Assembly: GCA_035268685.1 (NCBI GenBank)
Contig: DATFKK010000180.1
Span: 22,909 to 86,908 of the forward strand
Direction: 5' to 3'
Length of the DNA: 64,000 bases
DNA from: Candidatus Krumholzibacteriia bacterium
GTDB lineage: Bacteria; Krumholzibacteriota; Krumholzibacteriia; JAJRXK01
Shown: positions 11,503 to 22,239 of the stretch, piece after piece
Layout: the number at the start of each line of letters is the position of its first letter
Position numbering within the stretch: position 1 is the stretch's first letter
Made by a program: the position numbers and the translations under genes
The notes under the pieces: model-generated
What the model was told of the DNA's origin: nothing
The model's input: the letters and a program-made list of their open reading frames with translations, nothing else
Databases searched by the model: none

Positions 11503-12257
11503 TCAGTGTTCGATCGGCTGCCTGGTGACGCCCCGGGCGAGGTCTCGGTTCATCAGGGCGATGAAGTCCACGCTGATGCCCTTCGGGCAGGCGGCTTCGC
11601 ACTCGCCGTGGTTCGTGCAGTGGCCGAAACCTTCGTCGTCCATCTGCGTGACCATTTCCTGGCCGCGCTGAAGACGTTCGGGTTGGCCCTGGGGCAGCAT
11701 CCCCAGGTGTGCGACCTTGGCCGCGGTGAACAGGCTGGCCGACGCGTTGGGGCAGGCCGCCACGCAGGCTCCACAGCCGATGCAGGTGGCGGCGTCGAAG
11801 GCGCGGTCGGCCACCGGCTTCTGGATCGGGATCGCGTTGGCGTCGACGACGCCACCGGTGTTCACCGACACGTAGCCCCCGGCCTCGATGATGCGATCGA
11901 AGGACGAGCGGTCGACCATGAGGTCCCGGACCACGGGGAACGCCGATGCCCGCCACGGCTCGATCCAGAGTTCGTCGCCGTCGGAGAACGAGCGCATGTG
12001 GAGTTGGCACGTGGTCGTCATCTTCTTCGGCCCGTGCGGCGATCCGTTGATCACCATGCCACAGGTTCCGCAGATTCCCTCGCGGCAGTCGTGGTCGAAG
12101 GTGACCGGTTCCTCGCCCCGCTCCTGCAGGTCCTCGTTGAGGACGTCGAGCATCTCGAGGAAGGACATGTCGGGCGAGACGTCGTCGAGCTGGTAGTCGT
12201 GGAACTTCCCGGGTGCTCCGGGGCCGTCCTGACGCCAGATGTGCAACTTCAGCTTCA

Positions 12258-12258
<1 letters not shown>
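11503..12258 (-). CDS. sdhB: Succinate dehydrogenase/fumarate reductase iron-sulfur subunit
   Basis: A 251-residue electron-transfer subunit carrying all three clusters. Cys58, 63, 66 and 84 make the [2Fe-2S] site ([10 protein letters not shown] and TTTCQL); Cys159, 162, 165 hold the [4Fe-4S] site with Cys224; Cys169, 214 and 220 serve the [3Fe-4S] site. The layout matches the B-type enzymes that pair with a single di-heme cytochrome b. The ATG at 12256-12258 overlaps the sdhA stop by one base, so translation is coupled. Last gene of the sdhCAB operon; it passes electrons from the flavoprotein to the membrane heme subunit. Confidence 0.95.
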
Positions 12259-14161
<1,903 letters not shown>

Positions 14162-14171
<10 letters not shown>

Positions 14172-14950
14172 GCCTCGACCTCCTGGGACTTGTTCGCGAG
14201 CTCGGCGGACTCGGACGCAGGCGCCTCGACGGTCTGCGGATCACCGGTCTCGGTGCGCTCGACGGCTCCGGTCAGCACGGCCACCGGGAACGAGATGTTC
14301 GCGACGGCGATCACCACGGCCAGGCCCACGGCCAGGCGCTTGCGCCAGTGGTTGTAGCGCGGGTGGTTGGCGCCGAGGGTCTGCAGCATGCTCCACACGC
14401 CGTGGTAGAGGTGCATGCCCAGGGCGACCATGGCGATCGCGTAGAAGGCGGCCACCCACCAGACCCCGAAGCCCTGGGTGACGTTCATGTGCACCTCGCC
14501 GTACTGGAAGTCCATCCCGGGCGAGATGGTCCCGGTGGTGAAGTGCAGGATGTGGAAGACGATGAACACGGCGAGGAGGATCCCGCCCCAGATCATCGTG
14601 CGCGAGGCGATGGTCGACTCCTGGTAGGCCGACTTCGCGTAGCCCTGGGGCCGGGCGCGATTGCTCAGCGACTTGAGGCTGATGGCCGACCAGATGTGGA
14701 GGATCACCGCCAGCAGGAGGATCCCCCGGACCAGCCACAGGAACTGGTACTCGCCGAAGAACGGCTCGCCGAAGGAGCGGAGCGCGTGGCCGTAGTGGTC
14801 CAGCGCGTAGTCTCCGTGGTGGGGCTCCATGTAGAGCTTGAGGTTGCCGATCATGTGTCCCAGCACGAAGCCGACCAGCAGGATTCCCGTGACGGCCATC
14901 ACGATCTTCTTGCCAATGGTGGTGCTGTAGAGCGTCAGAACGCGGCGCAT
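14162..14950 (-). CDS. sdhC: Succinate dehydrogenase cytochrome b558 subunit
   Basis: A 262-residue membrane anchor of the single-subunit, b558 type. Five hydrophobic helices are visible; histidines suited to ligate two hemes occur in [15 protein letters not shown], in the [12 protein letters not shown] helix, in [13 protein letters not shown] and in [14 protein letters not shown]. The ATG at 14948-14950 follows GGGAG; longer in-frame extension has no ribosome site. First gene of sdhCAB. The C-terminal 35 residues after the last helix are acidic and unusual in length but not diagnostic. Confidence 0.92.
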
Positions 14951-15117
14951 GTTCACTCCCGCTCGAGACGTAGGGGTCCGTTCGATGCTCCGGGGGCTGC
15001 TCCGGGGGGCTGCCCGGGGGACGGAGGGGGCCGGACGGGTCCGTCCGCGCACCGAGCCGTCCAACTATCTAATGAAGTTGCACGGACTTGCCCTCTCCGG
15101 GAGCGGCCGACCGCGCA

Positions 15118-15145
15118 GCGTTCCACCGAACTTCCATGATGTCAA
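15118..15145 (-). promoter_or_regulatory. Candidate promoter of the sdhCAB operon
   Basis: On the minus strand a perfect -35 TTGACA (15140-15145) lies about 190 bases before the sdhC start. The hexamer 17 bases downstream, AACGCT, is a poor -10, so this is only suggestive. Confidence 0.3.
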
Positions 15146-15274
15146 CAACTTGTGTCGTCACCTGCCGCCGGTACGCCGAGGGGGCCGGGGCGTGACAGAG
15201 CCGTCGGCGCGTGGTTTGCTCGCCACGACGAACGGTCGACCCGTCCGCACCACTCCAGCCGGGATCTCCGTCCC

Positions 15275-15784
15275 ATGACTCGGATCCGTCCCGCGTTCCT
15301 GCTGGCCCTCGCCGTCCTCGCGGCCTGCGCGTCACCGCCGCGCGGGACCGTCGCGCCGGCTCCGCAGCCCGATCCCGTGTCCGCCACGGGGAGCGCGCCC
15401 CGCGACGTTCCAGAGTTCGGCCGGGTGGTGGTCGAGAGTGCCCGGACATTCCTGGGCGCACCCTACCGTTACGGCGGCGACGACACGGGCGGGATCGACT
15501 GCTCGGGCCTGGTCGTCCGCTCCTTCGGAGCCGCCGGGGTCTCCATGCCCCGCACCGCCGCCGCGCAGGCCGCGGCCGGCTACCACGTCGGTCGCCCCGA
15601 CCTGCGAGCCGGCGACCTCGTGCTCTTCGCCGGATCCGGAGGGAGCGTCGGGCACGTCGGGATCTGGATCGGCGGCGGCCGATTCATCCACGCCAGTTCG
15701 AGCCGCGGCGTCGTCGTCGAACAGCTGGCCACGCGCTGGTTCGCCGACCGGTTCGTCGGCGGCCGACGCGTTCTGCGGCGCTGA
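15275..15784 (+). CDS. NlpC/P60 (C40) peptidase lipoprotein
   Basis: A 169-residue lipoprotein: the signal peptide ends in the lipobox LAAC with Cys18. The NlpC/P60 domain (about 50-169) has the catalytic Cys76 in GGIDCSGLV, His127 in GSVGHVGIWIG and a polar His139 in RFIHAS, the full triad. Such enzymes cut the stem peptide of peptidoglycan. The start is the ATG at 15275; a longer frame from 15152 runs through the sdh promoter region and is not convincing. It precedes the minor-pilin operon by 175 bases on the same strand and might help pilus passage through the wall, but that link is only positional. Confidence 0.9.
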   Translation: MTRIRPAFLLALAVLAACASPPRGTVAPAPQPDPVSATGSAPRDVPEFGRVVVESARTFLGAPYRYGGDDTGGIDCSGLVVRSFGAAGVSMPRTAAAQAAAGYHVGRPDLRAGDLVLFAGSGGSVGHVGIWIGGGRFIHASSSRGVVVEQLATRWFADRFVGGRRVLRR

Positions 15785-15959
15785 CTCGCGAGACGCTGCG
15801 TCCCCGAGGCCCGATTCGCGCTTCGCGAGACCGGACCCGGGACCGATCGGACGTCTGCGGTGTCCGACCGTTCCCCGTGCTTCCCGAGGGCGGCGTCGAA
15901 GCCGATGGGCACGGCCTCTGCTGTTCCGGGGTGAGTCTCGCCCCGGGAGGACCCGACCC

Positions 15960-16352
15960 ATGGAAGCCATGTTCCGCCGCCTGCGCAGTCTGGTGATCGA
16001 CGACCGGACCGGCTTCAGCGTCGTGGAAATGCTGATCGTCTTCACGATCGTGGGGATCGCGATGATCCCGATGGCAGCGATCCAGTTCTCGTCGCGTCGC
16101 GAAGTGGCGCAGGCCGACCGGATGTCGCGGGCGACCGAACTCGCGGTTTCGCAGCTCGAGTTGATCAAGCTCGATGGCTTCGCCGCCGCCGTGCCGGAGA
16201 CACTGGTGGTCGACGACTACACGGTGGTCACGACCGCCGTTCCGGACAGTACCAACCCCTTCCTGCGCGAAGTCGCCGTGCGGGTGGAGTGGCCGGCTCC
16301 CGGCGGGACACGCGACGTGACCATGGCCGCCATGCAGTCGGCCATGCGTTGA
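15960..16352 (+). CDS. PilV-like type IV prepilin
   Basis: A 130-residue minor pilin or pseudopilin. A short basic leader is followed by the prepilin peptidase site Gly18|Phe19 with Glu at mature position 5 (GFSVVEMLIVFTIVGIAMIP), then the hydrophobic helix and a small soluble domain. GGGAGG lies ten bases before the ATG. It begins the operon prepilin V - W - X - PilY1 - unknown. In PilVWX/PilY1 systems these proteins form the priming complex at the pilus tip. Confidence 0.88.
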   Translation: MEAMFRRLRSLVIDDRTGFSVVEMLIVFTIVGIAMIPMAAIQFSSRREVAQADRMSRATELAVSQLELIKLDGFAAAVPETLVVDDYTVVTTAVPDSTNPFLREVAVRVEWPAPGGTRDVTMAAMQSAMR

Positions 16353-16364
16353 GAGGAGTCGAGG

Positions 16365-16958
16365 ATGAAGGCCGAGCGCCCACGTGCCGATGCCGGGTTC
16401 ACCCTGACCGAGCTCCTGGTCGGTTTGACGCTGTCCTCGGTCGCCGCCGCGATCGTCTTCAACGTGTTCTTCTCCACCCAGAACAGCTTCTACGACACGC
16501 GCCAGGCGGTCGACAGCCAGGCCGAGGCCCGGGTGGCTCTCGGCCTGATGACCCAGGACATCCGGGGAGCCGGAGCCAGCCCGGCGGAGCTGCCGTTCGA
16601 GCGCATCGCGGTGGCCGAGTCGGACACGATCCGTGTGCTCTCCGATCTGGACGGCAACGGGATGATCGACGTCGGGGCGGAGCCGCCGGAGGACGTCACC
16701 TGGTACTGGAACCGCGACGACGAGGAGCTCGTGCGTCGGACCGCGACCGGCGAGTTCCCCATTGCACGCGACATCACCTTCTTCGGGATGAACTATCTCG
16801 ACGCCAACGGCGACGAACTCGACACCTTTCCCCTCGATCGTGATGATCGATCGGCGGTTCGTGCCGTGCAGCTGTTCGTGAACGTGCGCATCGACGACGG
16901 CGTCGAGCGCGATCGCTTCGTGACCATCCTACTCCGCAACGACGATCCCGGAGTCTGA
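16365..16958 (+). CDS. PilW-like type IV prepilin
   Basis: A 197-residue prepilin with cleavage site Gly11|Phe12 and Glu at +5 (GFTLTELLVGLTLSSVAA). The soluble part opens with the helix continuation SFYDTRQAVDSQAEARVALGLMTQDIRGAG, characteristic of the PilW family (LMTQDIRxAG). Start ATG with a GAGAGGAG-type ribosome site, 12 bases after the previous stop. Acts with its neighbours as a minor pilin in assembly or tip formation. Confidence 0.88.
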   Translation: MKAERPRADAGFTLTELLVGLTLSSVAAAIVFNVFFSTQNSFYDTRQAVDSQAEARVALGLMTQDIRGAGASPAELPFERIAVAESDTIRVLSDLDGNGMIDVGAEPPEDVTWYWNRDDEELVRRTATGEFPIARDITFFGMNYLDANGDELDTFPLDRDDRSAVRAVQLFVNVRIDDGVERDRFVTILLRNDDPGV

Positions 16959-16980
16959 CCCCCGTGGAGGAGAGCGCCCG

Positions 16981-17466
16981 ATGACCACGCGAATGCACCG
17001 CGAGGACCGAGGGTTCAGCCTCGTCGCCACGATGCTCGCGCTGAGCCTGCTGGCCCTGTTCGGCATGATCGCAGCGAGCATCGCCGTGAACGAGCGACGG
17101 ACGACCTTCAACGACCTCGTCCACAACAACTCTCTCATGGCCGCGGACTCGGGGACGGAGGCGGCCTCGGCCTGGCTCCTGACCCTCGACCGCTCGCCGA
17201 AGGATCTCGGCGCGGGAGACTACGTGGTCAGGGCGGAGAACGCCGGCGGCTTCGTGAACCACTCGGGCCAGTCCTTCGGATTCACCGTGCAGCACATGGA
17301 GGATCCGGTGAATCCCGGTCGACGGTGGGTCCGGCCCCGTCCCGGATACAGTGTCGGCGGTTACCAGGATCACATCTACCAGGTGGACGCCGACGGCGAA
17401 GCCGGGGTCGAGGGTCGTGGTTCGGTGAGCGTCATCGCCCATCGTCTGTTCCGGTCCAGTTACTAG
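16981..17466 (+). CDS. PilX-like type IV prepilin
   Basis: A 161-residue protein with leader site Gly11|Phe12 (DRGFSLVATMLALSLLALFGM). Mature position 5 is Ala rather than Glu, as in PilX/GspK-type minor pilins thought to sit at the tip. The region after the helix, LMAADSGTEAASAWLL, matches the PilX N-terminal family (AxxGxExA). GGAGGAG precedes the ATG. Located between PilW-like and PilY1, the usual place. Confidence 0.87.
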   Translation: MTTRMHREDRGFSLVATMLALSLLALFGMIAASIAVNERRTTFNDLVHNNSLMAADSGTEAASAWLLTLDRSPKDLGAGDYVVRAENAGGFVNHSGQSFGFTVQHMEDPVNPGRRWVRPRPGYSVGGYQDHIYQVDADGEAGVEGRGSVSVIAHRLFRSSY

Positions 17467-17475
17467 GAGGTGCCC

Positions 17476-20259
17476 ATGAGAACCCGTCACACCCTGGTCG
17501 TCCTCCTGGTCCTCGTCGCTGCTTCGGCGGTGGAGGTCGACCGTGCCCGCGCAGTTGGTTGCGACATTCCGATGATCGCCCAGCAGATCGCCGTGGCCCC
17601 GAACGTCATGATCCTCGTCGACAATTCGGGTTCGATGAACGAGGTCATGTGGCACGAGGACTACGACGCGAGTGTCGTGTACGCCGACAACTTCAACCCG
17701 ACCACGATGTACTACGTCAGCAGCGATGGTTGGTACAACTTCAACGGGAATTCGGTCTATCTCGTCGACGGCCTCCATGGTCACGACGGGCGGTACATGG
17801 GCAACTACCTGAACTGGCTGTTCTACCACGCGACCGACGACCAGAGGGACGAGGCTCCACGCGTGACCCGTCAGATGGTCGCGAACACCGCGGTCAAACA
17901 GGTGATCAATGCGGCGAGCGGACTGCGGTACGGGATCGCCCGGTTCAACTACACCGACGGGGGCCGGATCGAGGCCGAGTGCGGTGCTGACCTTGCGACC
18001 CTCGAGCACGAGGTCGACACCATGGCGGCCGACTCGTGGACGCCGTCGGCCGAGGCGCTCCTCTCGGTCATGGAGTACTTCCAGGATTCGTCCGGGCCGA
18101 TCCGCTTCGAGTGCCAGAAGAACTTCGTGATCTTCGTGACCGACGGAATTCCGACCAAGGACACGGACATTCCTGCCTTCATCGGCGACCAGGACGGCGA
18201 CGGCAACGAGCCCGGCACCTGTGCCTCGGTCGGGGCGCCCCACATGGGCAACGCCGACTGCACGGACTACCTGGACGACGTGGCGTACTACATGGCCAAC
18301 AACGACATGCGTTCCGACCTCGAGGGCGAGCAGGTCGTCAACACCTACACGATTGGATTCGGTGTCGATGCTCCGTTGCTCGCCGACACCGCCGACAACG
18401 GCGACGGGCTGTATCGCCTGGCCTGGAACCTGGACACCTTGATCCAGGAGCTCGGGACCGTCGTCGGCGACATCGTCAATCGGATCTCGTCGGGTGCGGC
18501 GGTGGCCGTGGTGTCGACGGAGACCGGAACCGACGATCGTCTGTACCGGGGCAAGTTCCTGCCCGGGCAGTGGCACGGCTATCTCGAGGCCTTCGACCTT
18601 CCCTACGACGATGGTGACGAACCCGTATGGGAGGCCGGCCGCCTGCTGCGCGACCGGCCGTCGCACTCGCGCATCCTGTTCACGCAGTTCGACGACACCC
18701 TCGTGGAGTTCTCCACCGGTATCGGCGGGGACCTGGGCCACTTCATCGCACCCGACGGACCCGGGACGGGATGGGATCGCGAGGACGGTTACGGAGTCGA
18801 CACCGACGCCGACTTCGACTCGGACGATCGCACCTACGGTCCGAACTACGATCAGGGATACGTGGACGAGGTGATCGAGTACGTCCGCGGCGAGGACGTC
18901 TCGGGTCTTCGTGACCGCAACGACTGGAAGCTCGGCGACCTCGTCTATTCGACGCCGGTCGTCGTGGGACCTCCCGTCGGCTTCGACTCGGATCTCGACT
19001 ACCACTCCTTCGCGTCGGACAACGAGGGCCGCACCCCGGTGGTGTACGTGGGGGCCAACGACGGAATGCTGCACGCCTTCCACGCCGAGACCGGCGAGGA
19101 GATGTGGGCCTTCCTCCCGCAGGCCACCCTGCACAAGCTGGAGCAGCTCGCGGATCCGTCCTACTGCCATCAGTCCTACGTGGATCTCAGTCCGCGCGCC
19201 TACGACGTCTACGTCGGGGGTCACTGGCGGACCGTCCTCCTGGGCGGGCAGCGCACGGGCGGCGACAGCTACTTCGCCCTCGACGTGACGCAGCCGTGGG
19301 CTCCCGACGTGCTGTGGGAGACCCGGATCCCGAGTATGCGGTCGTCGTTCACCGAGCCGGTGCTCGTACACACGAACGAGGGGCCCGTGCTGTGGGCCGG
19401 CAGCGGCCCCGACACGGGTGGCGCTGCCCGGTTCTCGGTGGTCGAACTCGCCACCGGCGACGTGCTCTGGGACGCGCAGCTCAGCTCGATCGGTTCGACG
19501 AACGCGGCGACGGCGCCGGCGGCCTTCGACGCGGACTTCGACGGCTACGCCGACGTCGTCTACCAGGGCGACATGGCGGGCAATCTGTGGCGCTTCGACA
19601 TCTCGCAGGCGGGATCGTGGAGTCGTTCGAAGATCTACGCCGGTAACGAGCCCATCTCGGCGCGGCCGATCGTGGTGATCGACGAGGAACAGACCGTGAA
19701 CGTGATGTTCGGGACGGGGCGATTCGTCGAGGTCGCGGACTTCGCGACCACGGGCTCGCAGCGTTTCGTGGCGCTGAAGGACGACGGTTCCGGATCCACG
19801 CTCACCCCGTCCTCGCTCGAGGACCGCACGAACGACGTCGGCGATGCCGAGATCACGGACGGCTGGTACCTGTGGCTGGAGAACGGCACCGGCGAGCGCG
19901 TGACCGAACCCGCGGTCGCGCTCGAGGGCGTGGTCTACTTCACCAGCTTCGCGCCGAGCACCGAGCCCTGCGACGCCGGCGGGAACAGCTGGCTGTACCG
20001 CGTCGACATGCGCGGTGGGGAGCCGATCGACGAGGACGAGGACGGGGACATCGACGACGAGTCGCGGTCCGAGAGTCTGGGCACCGGCGTCGCCTCCCGT
20101 CCGGTCGTCAATCTGGCCGGCGAGGAACTGATCGTCCAGACCAGCGACGCCCGCCTGACCATCGAGGAACTCTCGGCCGCGCCGCAGAAGGTGATGGTCC
20201 GAGCCTGGCGCGAGCGCTACGACGCCGCGCTCCAGCCACAAGCCGGAGGGGAAGACTGA
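17476..20259 (+). CDS. pilY1: PilY1-type pilus tip/assembly protein
   Basis: A 927-residue exported protein. I prefer ATG 17476 to the GTG at 17470 because AGGAGG (17465-17470) fits it. After a signal peptide comes a von Willebrand A-like domain whose metal site DNSGSMN (Asp49, Ser51, Ser53) is intact, with FVIFVTDGIPT further on. The C-terminal half (about 480-900) is the PilC/PilY1 beta-propeller: GANDGMLHAFHAETGEEMWAF, a VLLGGQRTGGDSYFALDVTQP blade, and a VMFGTGRF motif. Several Asp-rich loops (near residues 240, 440 and 855) could bind calcium, as PilY1 does to control pilus extension and adhesion. The stop overlaps the next ATG by one base. Confidence 0.93.
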   Translation: MRTRHTLVVLLVLVAASAVEVDRARAVGCDIPMIAQQIAVAPNVMILVDNSGSMNEVMWHEDYDASVVYADNFNPTTMYYVSSDGWYNFNGNSVYLVDGLHGHDGRYMGNYLNWLFYHATDDQRDEAPRVTRQMVANTAVKQVINAASGLRYGIARFNYTDGGRIEAECGADLATLEHEVDTMAADSWTPSAEALLSVMEYFQDSSGPIRFECQKNFVIFVTDGIPTKDTDIPAFIGDQDGDGNEPGTCASVGAPHMGNADCTDYLDDVAYYMANNDMRSDLEGEQVVNTYTIGFGVDAPLLADTADNGDGLYRLAWNLDTLIQELGTVVGDIVNRISSGAAVAVVSTETGTDDRLYRGKFLPGQWHGYLEAFDLPYDDGDEPVWEAGRLLRDRPSHSRILFTQFDDTLVEFSTGIGGDLGHFIAPDGPGTGWDREDGYGVDTDADFDSDDRTYGPNYDQGYVDEVIEYVRGEDVSGLRDRNDWKLGDLVYSTPVVVGPPVGFDSDLDYHSFASDNEGRTPVVYVGANDGMLHAFHAETGEEMWAFLPQATLHKLEQLADPSYCHQSYVDLSPRAYDVYVGGHWRTVLLGGQRTGGDSYFALDVTQPWAPDVLWETRIPSMRSSFTEPVLVHTNEGPVLWAGSGPDTGGAARFSVVELATGDVLWDAQLSSIGSTNAATAPAAFDADFDGYADVVYQGDMAGNLWRFDISQAGSWSRSKIYAGNEPISARPIVVIDEEQTVNVMFGTGRFVEVADFATTGSQRFVALKDDGSGSTLTPSSLEDRTNDVGDAEITDGWYLWLENGTGERVTEPAVALEGVVYFTSFAPSTEPCDAGGNSWLYRVDMRGGEPIDEDEDGDIDDESRSESLGTGVASRPVVNLAGEELIVQTSDARLTIEELSAAPQKVMVRAWRERYDAALQPQAGGED

Positions 20260-20762
20260 TGAACAGTCGCATGCTACGCGTCACCGCGATCGGATTCGCG
20301 GCGCTCGTTCTGGCCCTGCCCTTCGACGCGTCGGCCCAGGGCCGCCGGCCGGAGGAGGGCGAGCGGTCGTCGGTGCAGAAGCTGCAGCGCGAACGCAAGA
20401 CGCCCCGGGTGGACGCGGTGCGCCTGCAGGGCGAGGTGCAGCACACCCGTGGGGGCTACACCCTGGACGGCCAGGAACTCGTCTTCACCTCCCGGACCAG
20501 CTTCTTTCCGGGCGTGAGCGATCGCAGCCGGAGCCTGGAGCCCTCGAGTCTGCGCAACCGGACGGCGACGGTCTACGGTCGTCGTACGGCGCGCGGGGTC
20601 GAGGTGACCCTCATGATCCTCACCGGAGAGGAGCCGCGGGTCGACACGAGGCTCGACCTGGACTCGTTGCTCGACGAGCCACGGCCCGACCCCGAGCAGT
20701 TCAAGATCCCGAGTCCCGACCAGCCCGGATTCGGAGAACTGACCGAGGACGCCCCGAGCTAG
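20259..20762 (+). CDS. Secreted protein of unknown function, last gene of the minor-pilin operon
   Basis: A 167-residue protein with a clear signal peptide (hydrophobic run to DASAQG at about residue 27). The mature part is basic at first, then has a beta-rich segment around LQGEVQHTRGGYTLDGQELVFTS and GRRTARGVEVTLMIL, and an acidic Pro-rich tail. I recognise no family. Its ATG overlaps the pilY1 stop (TGATG), so it is translationally coupled and probably serves the pilus tip complex or its passage through the outer membrane. Its stop shares the bases CTAG with the convergent channel gene. Confidence 0.75.
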   Translation: MNSRMLRVTAIGFAALVLALPFDASAQGRRPEEGERSSVQKLQRERKTPRVDAVRLQGEVQHTRGGYTLDGQELVFTSRTSFFPGVSDRSRSLEPSSLRNRTATVYGRRTARGVEVTLMILTGEEPRVDTRLDLDSLLDEPRPDPEQFKIPSPDQPGFGELTEDAPS

Positions 20763-22039
20763 GCGCTCGGGGACGCGTCCTGGCCGCTCCCGCTTCCCGC
20801 GGCCAGGGCGCGCAGGTCCGAACCGCTCGGTTCCTGGAAGACGCGCAGGTCGAAGAGCGGAGTCACCGCGATCACGTGATCGAAGATGTCGGCCTGGATC
20901 GCTTCGTAGTTCGCCCACGCCTGATCGCGACTGAACACGTAGATCTCGATGGGCAACCCTTGCGGAGTGGGGGCGAGCTGCCGCACGAGGAAGGTGAGTT
21001 GCGGATGCACCATGGGGTGCTCCCGCAGGTAGTGCTCCAGGTAGGCACGGAAGGTTCCCACGTTGGTCATGCGACGACCGTTGGCCGGACTGCTCTCGTC
21101 GATCCCGTGCTCGCGATTGTAGGTGCGGATCTCCTCCATCTTCTGATCGAGGTACTCACGCAGGAACTGGACGCGCCGCATCTGCTCCATGAGGGCCTCG
21201 TCGACGAAACGCACGCTCGACATGTCGATGTGGATCGCGCGCTTGATCCGCCGACCCCCCGACTCGTGCATGCCCCGCCAGTTCTTGAAGGTGTCGGTGA
21301 GCAACGAGTAGGTGGGGATCGAAGAGATCGTCTTGTCCCAGTTCTGCACGCTGACGGTGGTCAGTGAGACGTCGGTCACGTCACCGTCGGCGCCGTACTT
21401 CGGCACGCTGATCCAGTCGCCCTTGCGCACCATGTTGTTGCTGATGAGCTGGATACCCGCAGCGAGCCCGAGGATGGGATCGCGGAAGATCAGCAGGAGT
21501 ACGGCGGTGAAGGCGCCGAGTCCGGACAGGAGGACCGCGGGCGACTTGCCGATCAGCATGGCGACGGCGCTGATGATCAGCGCGAACACCACCAGGCCCT
21601 TGACCACCTGGACGAAGGGTTTGATCGGCACGCGGCGCGAGAGCTGGGTCCGACCGTAGATGTCCAGGATCGCGTCGAGAGCTGCGCTGATGGCGAAGAC
21701 CGCGACCAACCCCATGTACAGCAGGGACACCGTCTCGACCACGTCGACGACGACCGGGTAGGCTCCGAAGGCGGCCGGAGCGACGATGTTGACGAAGAGC
21801 GCGGGCACGAGTCGCGAGATCCAGTGGAACACGCGTCGATCGAAGAAGGAGTCGTCCCAGGTCCCGCGCGTCTTCTTCACCACGCGCTCGATTCCGCGCA
21901 GGATCAGTCGCCGCGCGATGCGGTCGACGAAGACCGCGACCAGGATCACGACCGCGGCCGCGATCGAGGTCGCGACGATCGGCACGTAGGCCGGGTCGAG
22001 CCCGCGGGCGCCGAGCCAGTCGGCGAGCAGTTCCATCAT
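20759..22039 (-). CDS. Mechanosensitive ion channel, MscS family (YbdG/MscM-like)
   Basis: A 426-residue inner-membrane channel. About five hydrophobic helices occupy residues 1-190; the pore-lining helix and start of the MscS beta domain are seen at LLSGLGAFTAVLLLIFRDPILGLAAGIQLISNNMVRKGDWI. An extra segment after DTFKNWRGMHESGGRRIKRAIHIDMSSV, with a long helical insertion (about 275-340), is the hallmark of the YbdG subgroup. It releases solutes on hypo-osmotic shock. The start overlaps the stop of the upstream Zn-ribbon gene (ATGA), so it is the last gene of a coupled trio with the HEAT and Zn-ribbon genes. Confidence 0.92.
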   Translation of the reverse strand: MMELLADWLGARGLDPAYVPIVATSIAAAVVILVAVFVDRIARRLILRGIERVVKKTRGTWDDSFFDRRVFHWISRLVPALFVNIVAPAAFGAYPVVVDVVETVSLLYMGLVAVFAISAALDAILDIYGRTQLSRRVPIKPFVQVVKGLVVFALIISAVAMLIGKSPAVLLSGLGAFTAVLLLIFRDPILGLAAGIQLISNNMVRKGDWISVPKYGADGDVTDVSLTTVSVQNWDKTISSIPTYSLLTDTFKNWRGMHESGGRRIKRAIHIDMSSVRFVDEALMEQMRRVQFLREYLDQKMEEIRTYNREHGIDESSPANGRRMTNVGTFRAYLEHYLREHPMVHPQLTFLVRQLAPTPQGLPIEIYVFSRDQAWANYEAIQADIFDHVIAVTPLFDLRVFQEPSGSDLRALAAGSGSGQDASPSA

Positions 22040-22239
22040 CGCTCAGGGTCCTCTTCGGGAGCGCCGGGGCGCTGTTGTTCGTGGCCCGGGCAGATCCGCA
22101 CCGGGAGCTGGGGATAGCGGGGGAAGGCCGGATCGGACAGGGCCCGCTCGCAGAGCACGAACTCGGAGCCGCGGCCGCTCACGATGCGTCGACGGTGAAC
22201 ACAGGTGGCGCACAGTCCGGGCTCGACCGCCGCGTTCAA
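22036..22239 (-). CDS. Small Cys-rich (Zn-ribbon-like) protein
   Basis: About 67 residues. Pairs of cysteines, CATCVH near the start and LCERA plus ICPGH later, and the conserved phrases RIVSGRGSEFVLC and PAFPRYPQLPV mark a small metal-binding family I have seen beside metabolic genes but cannot name. I take the TTG at 22237-22239, which overlaps the HEAT-gene stop and has a GCAGGA site; a GTG at 22272 in the same frame is the alternative. Its own stop overlaps the channel start. Function unknown. Confidence 0.65.
   Translation of the reverse strand: MNAAVEPGLCATCVHRRRIVSGRGSEFVLCERALSDPAFPRYPQLPVRICPGHEQQRPGAPEEDPER

Noticed and set aside
16774..20241. Very long open frame on the minus strand opposite pilW-pilY1
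   Set aside because: It is antisense to PilW, PilX and PilY1, whose motifs are clear; long antisense frames are expected with very high third-position GC. The protein is His/Val/Asp-rich without domains.
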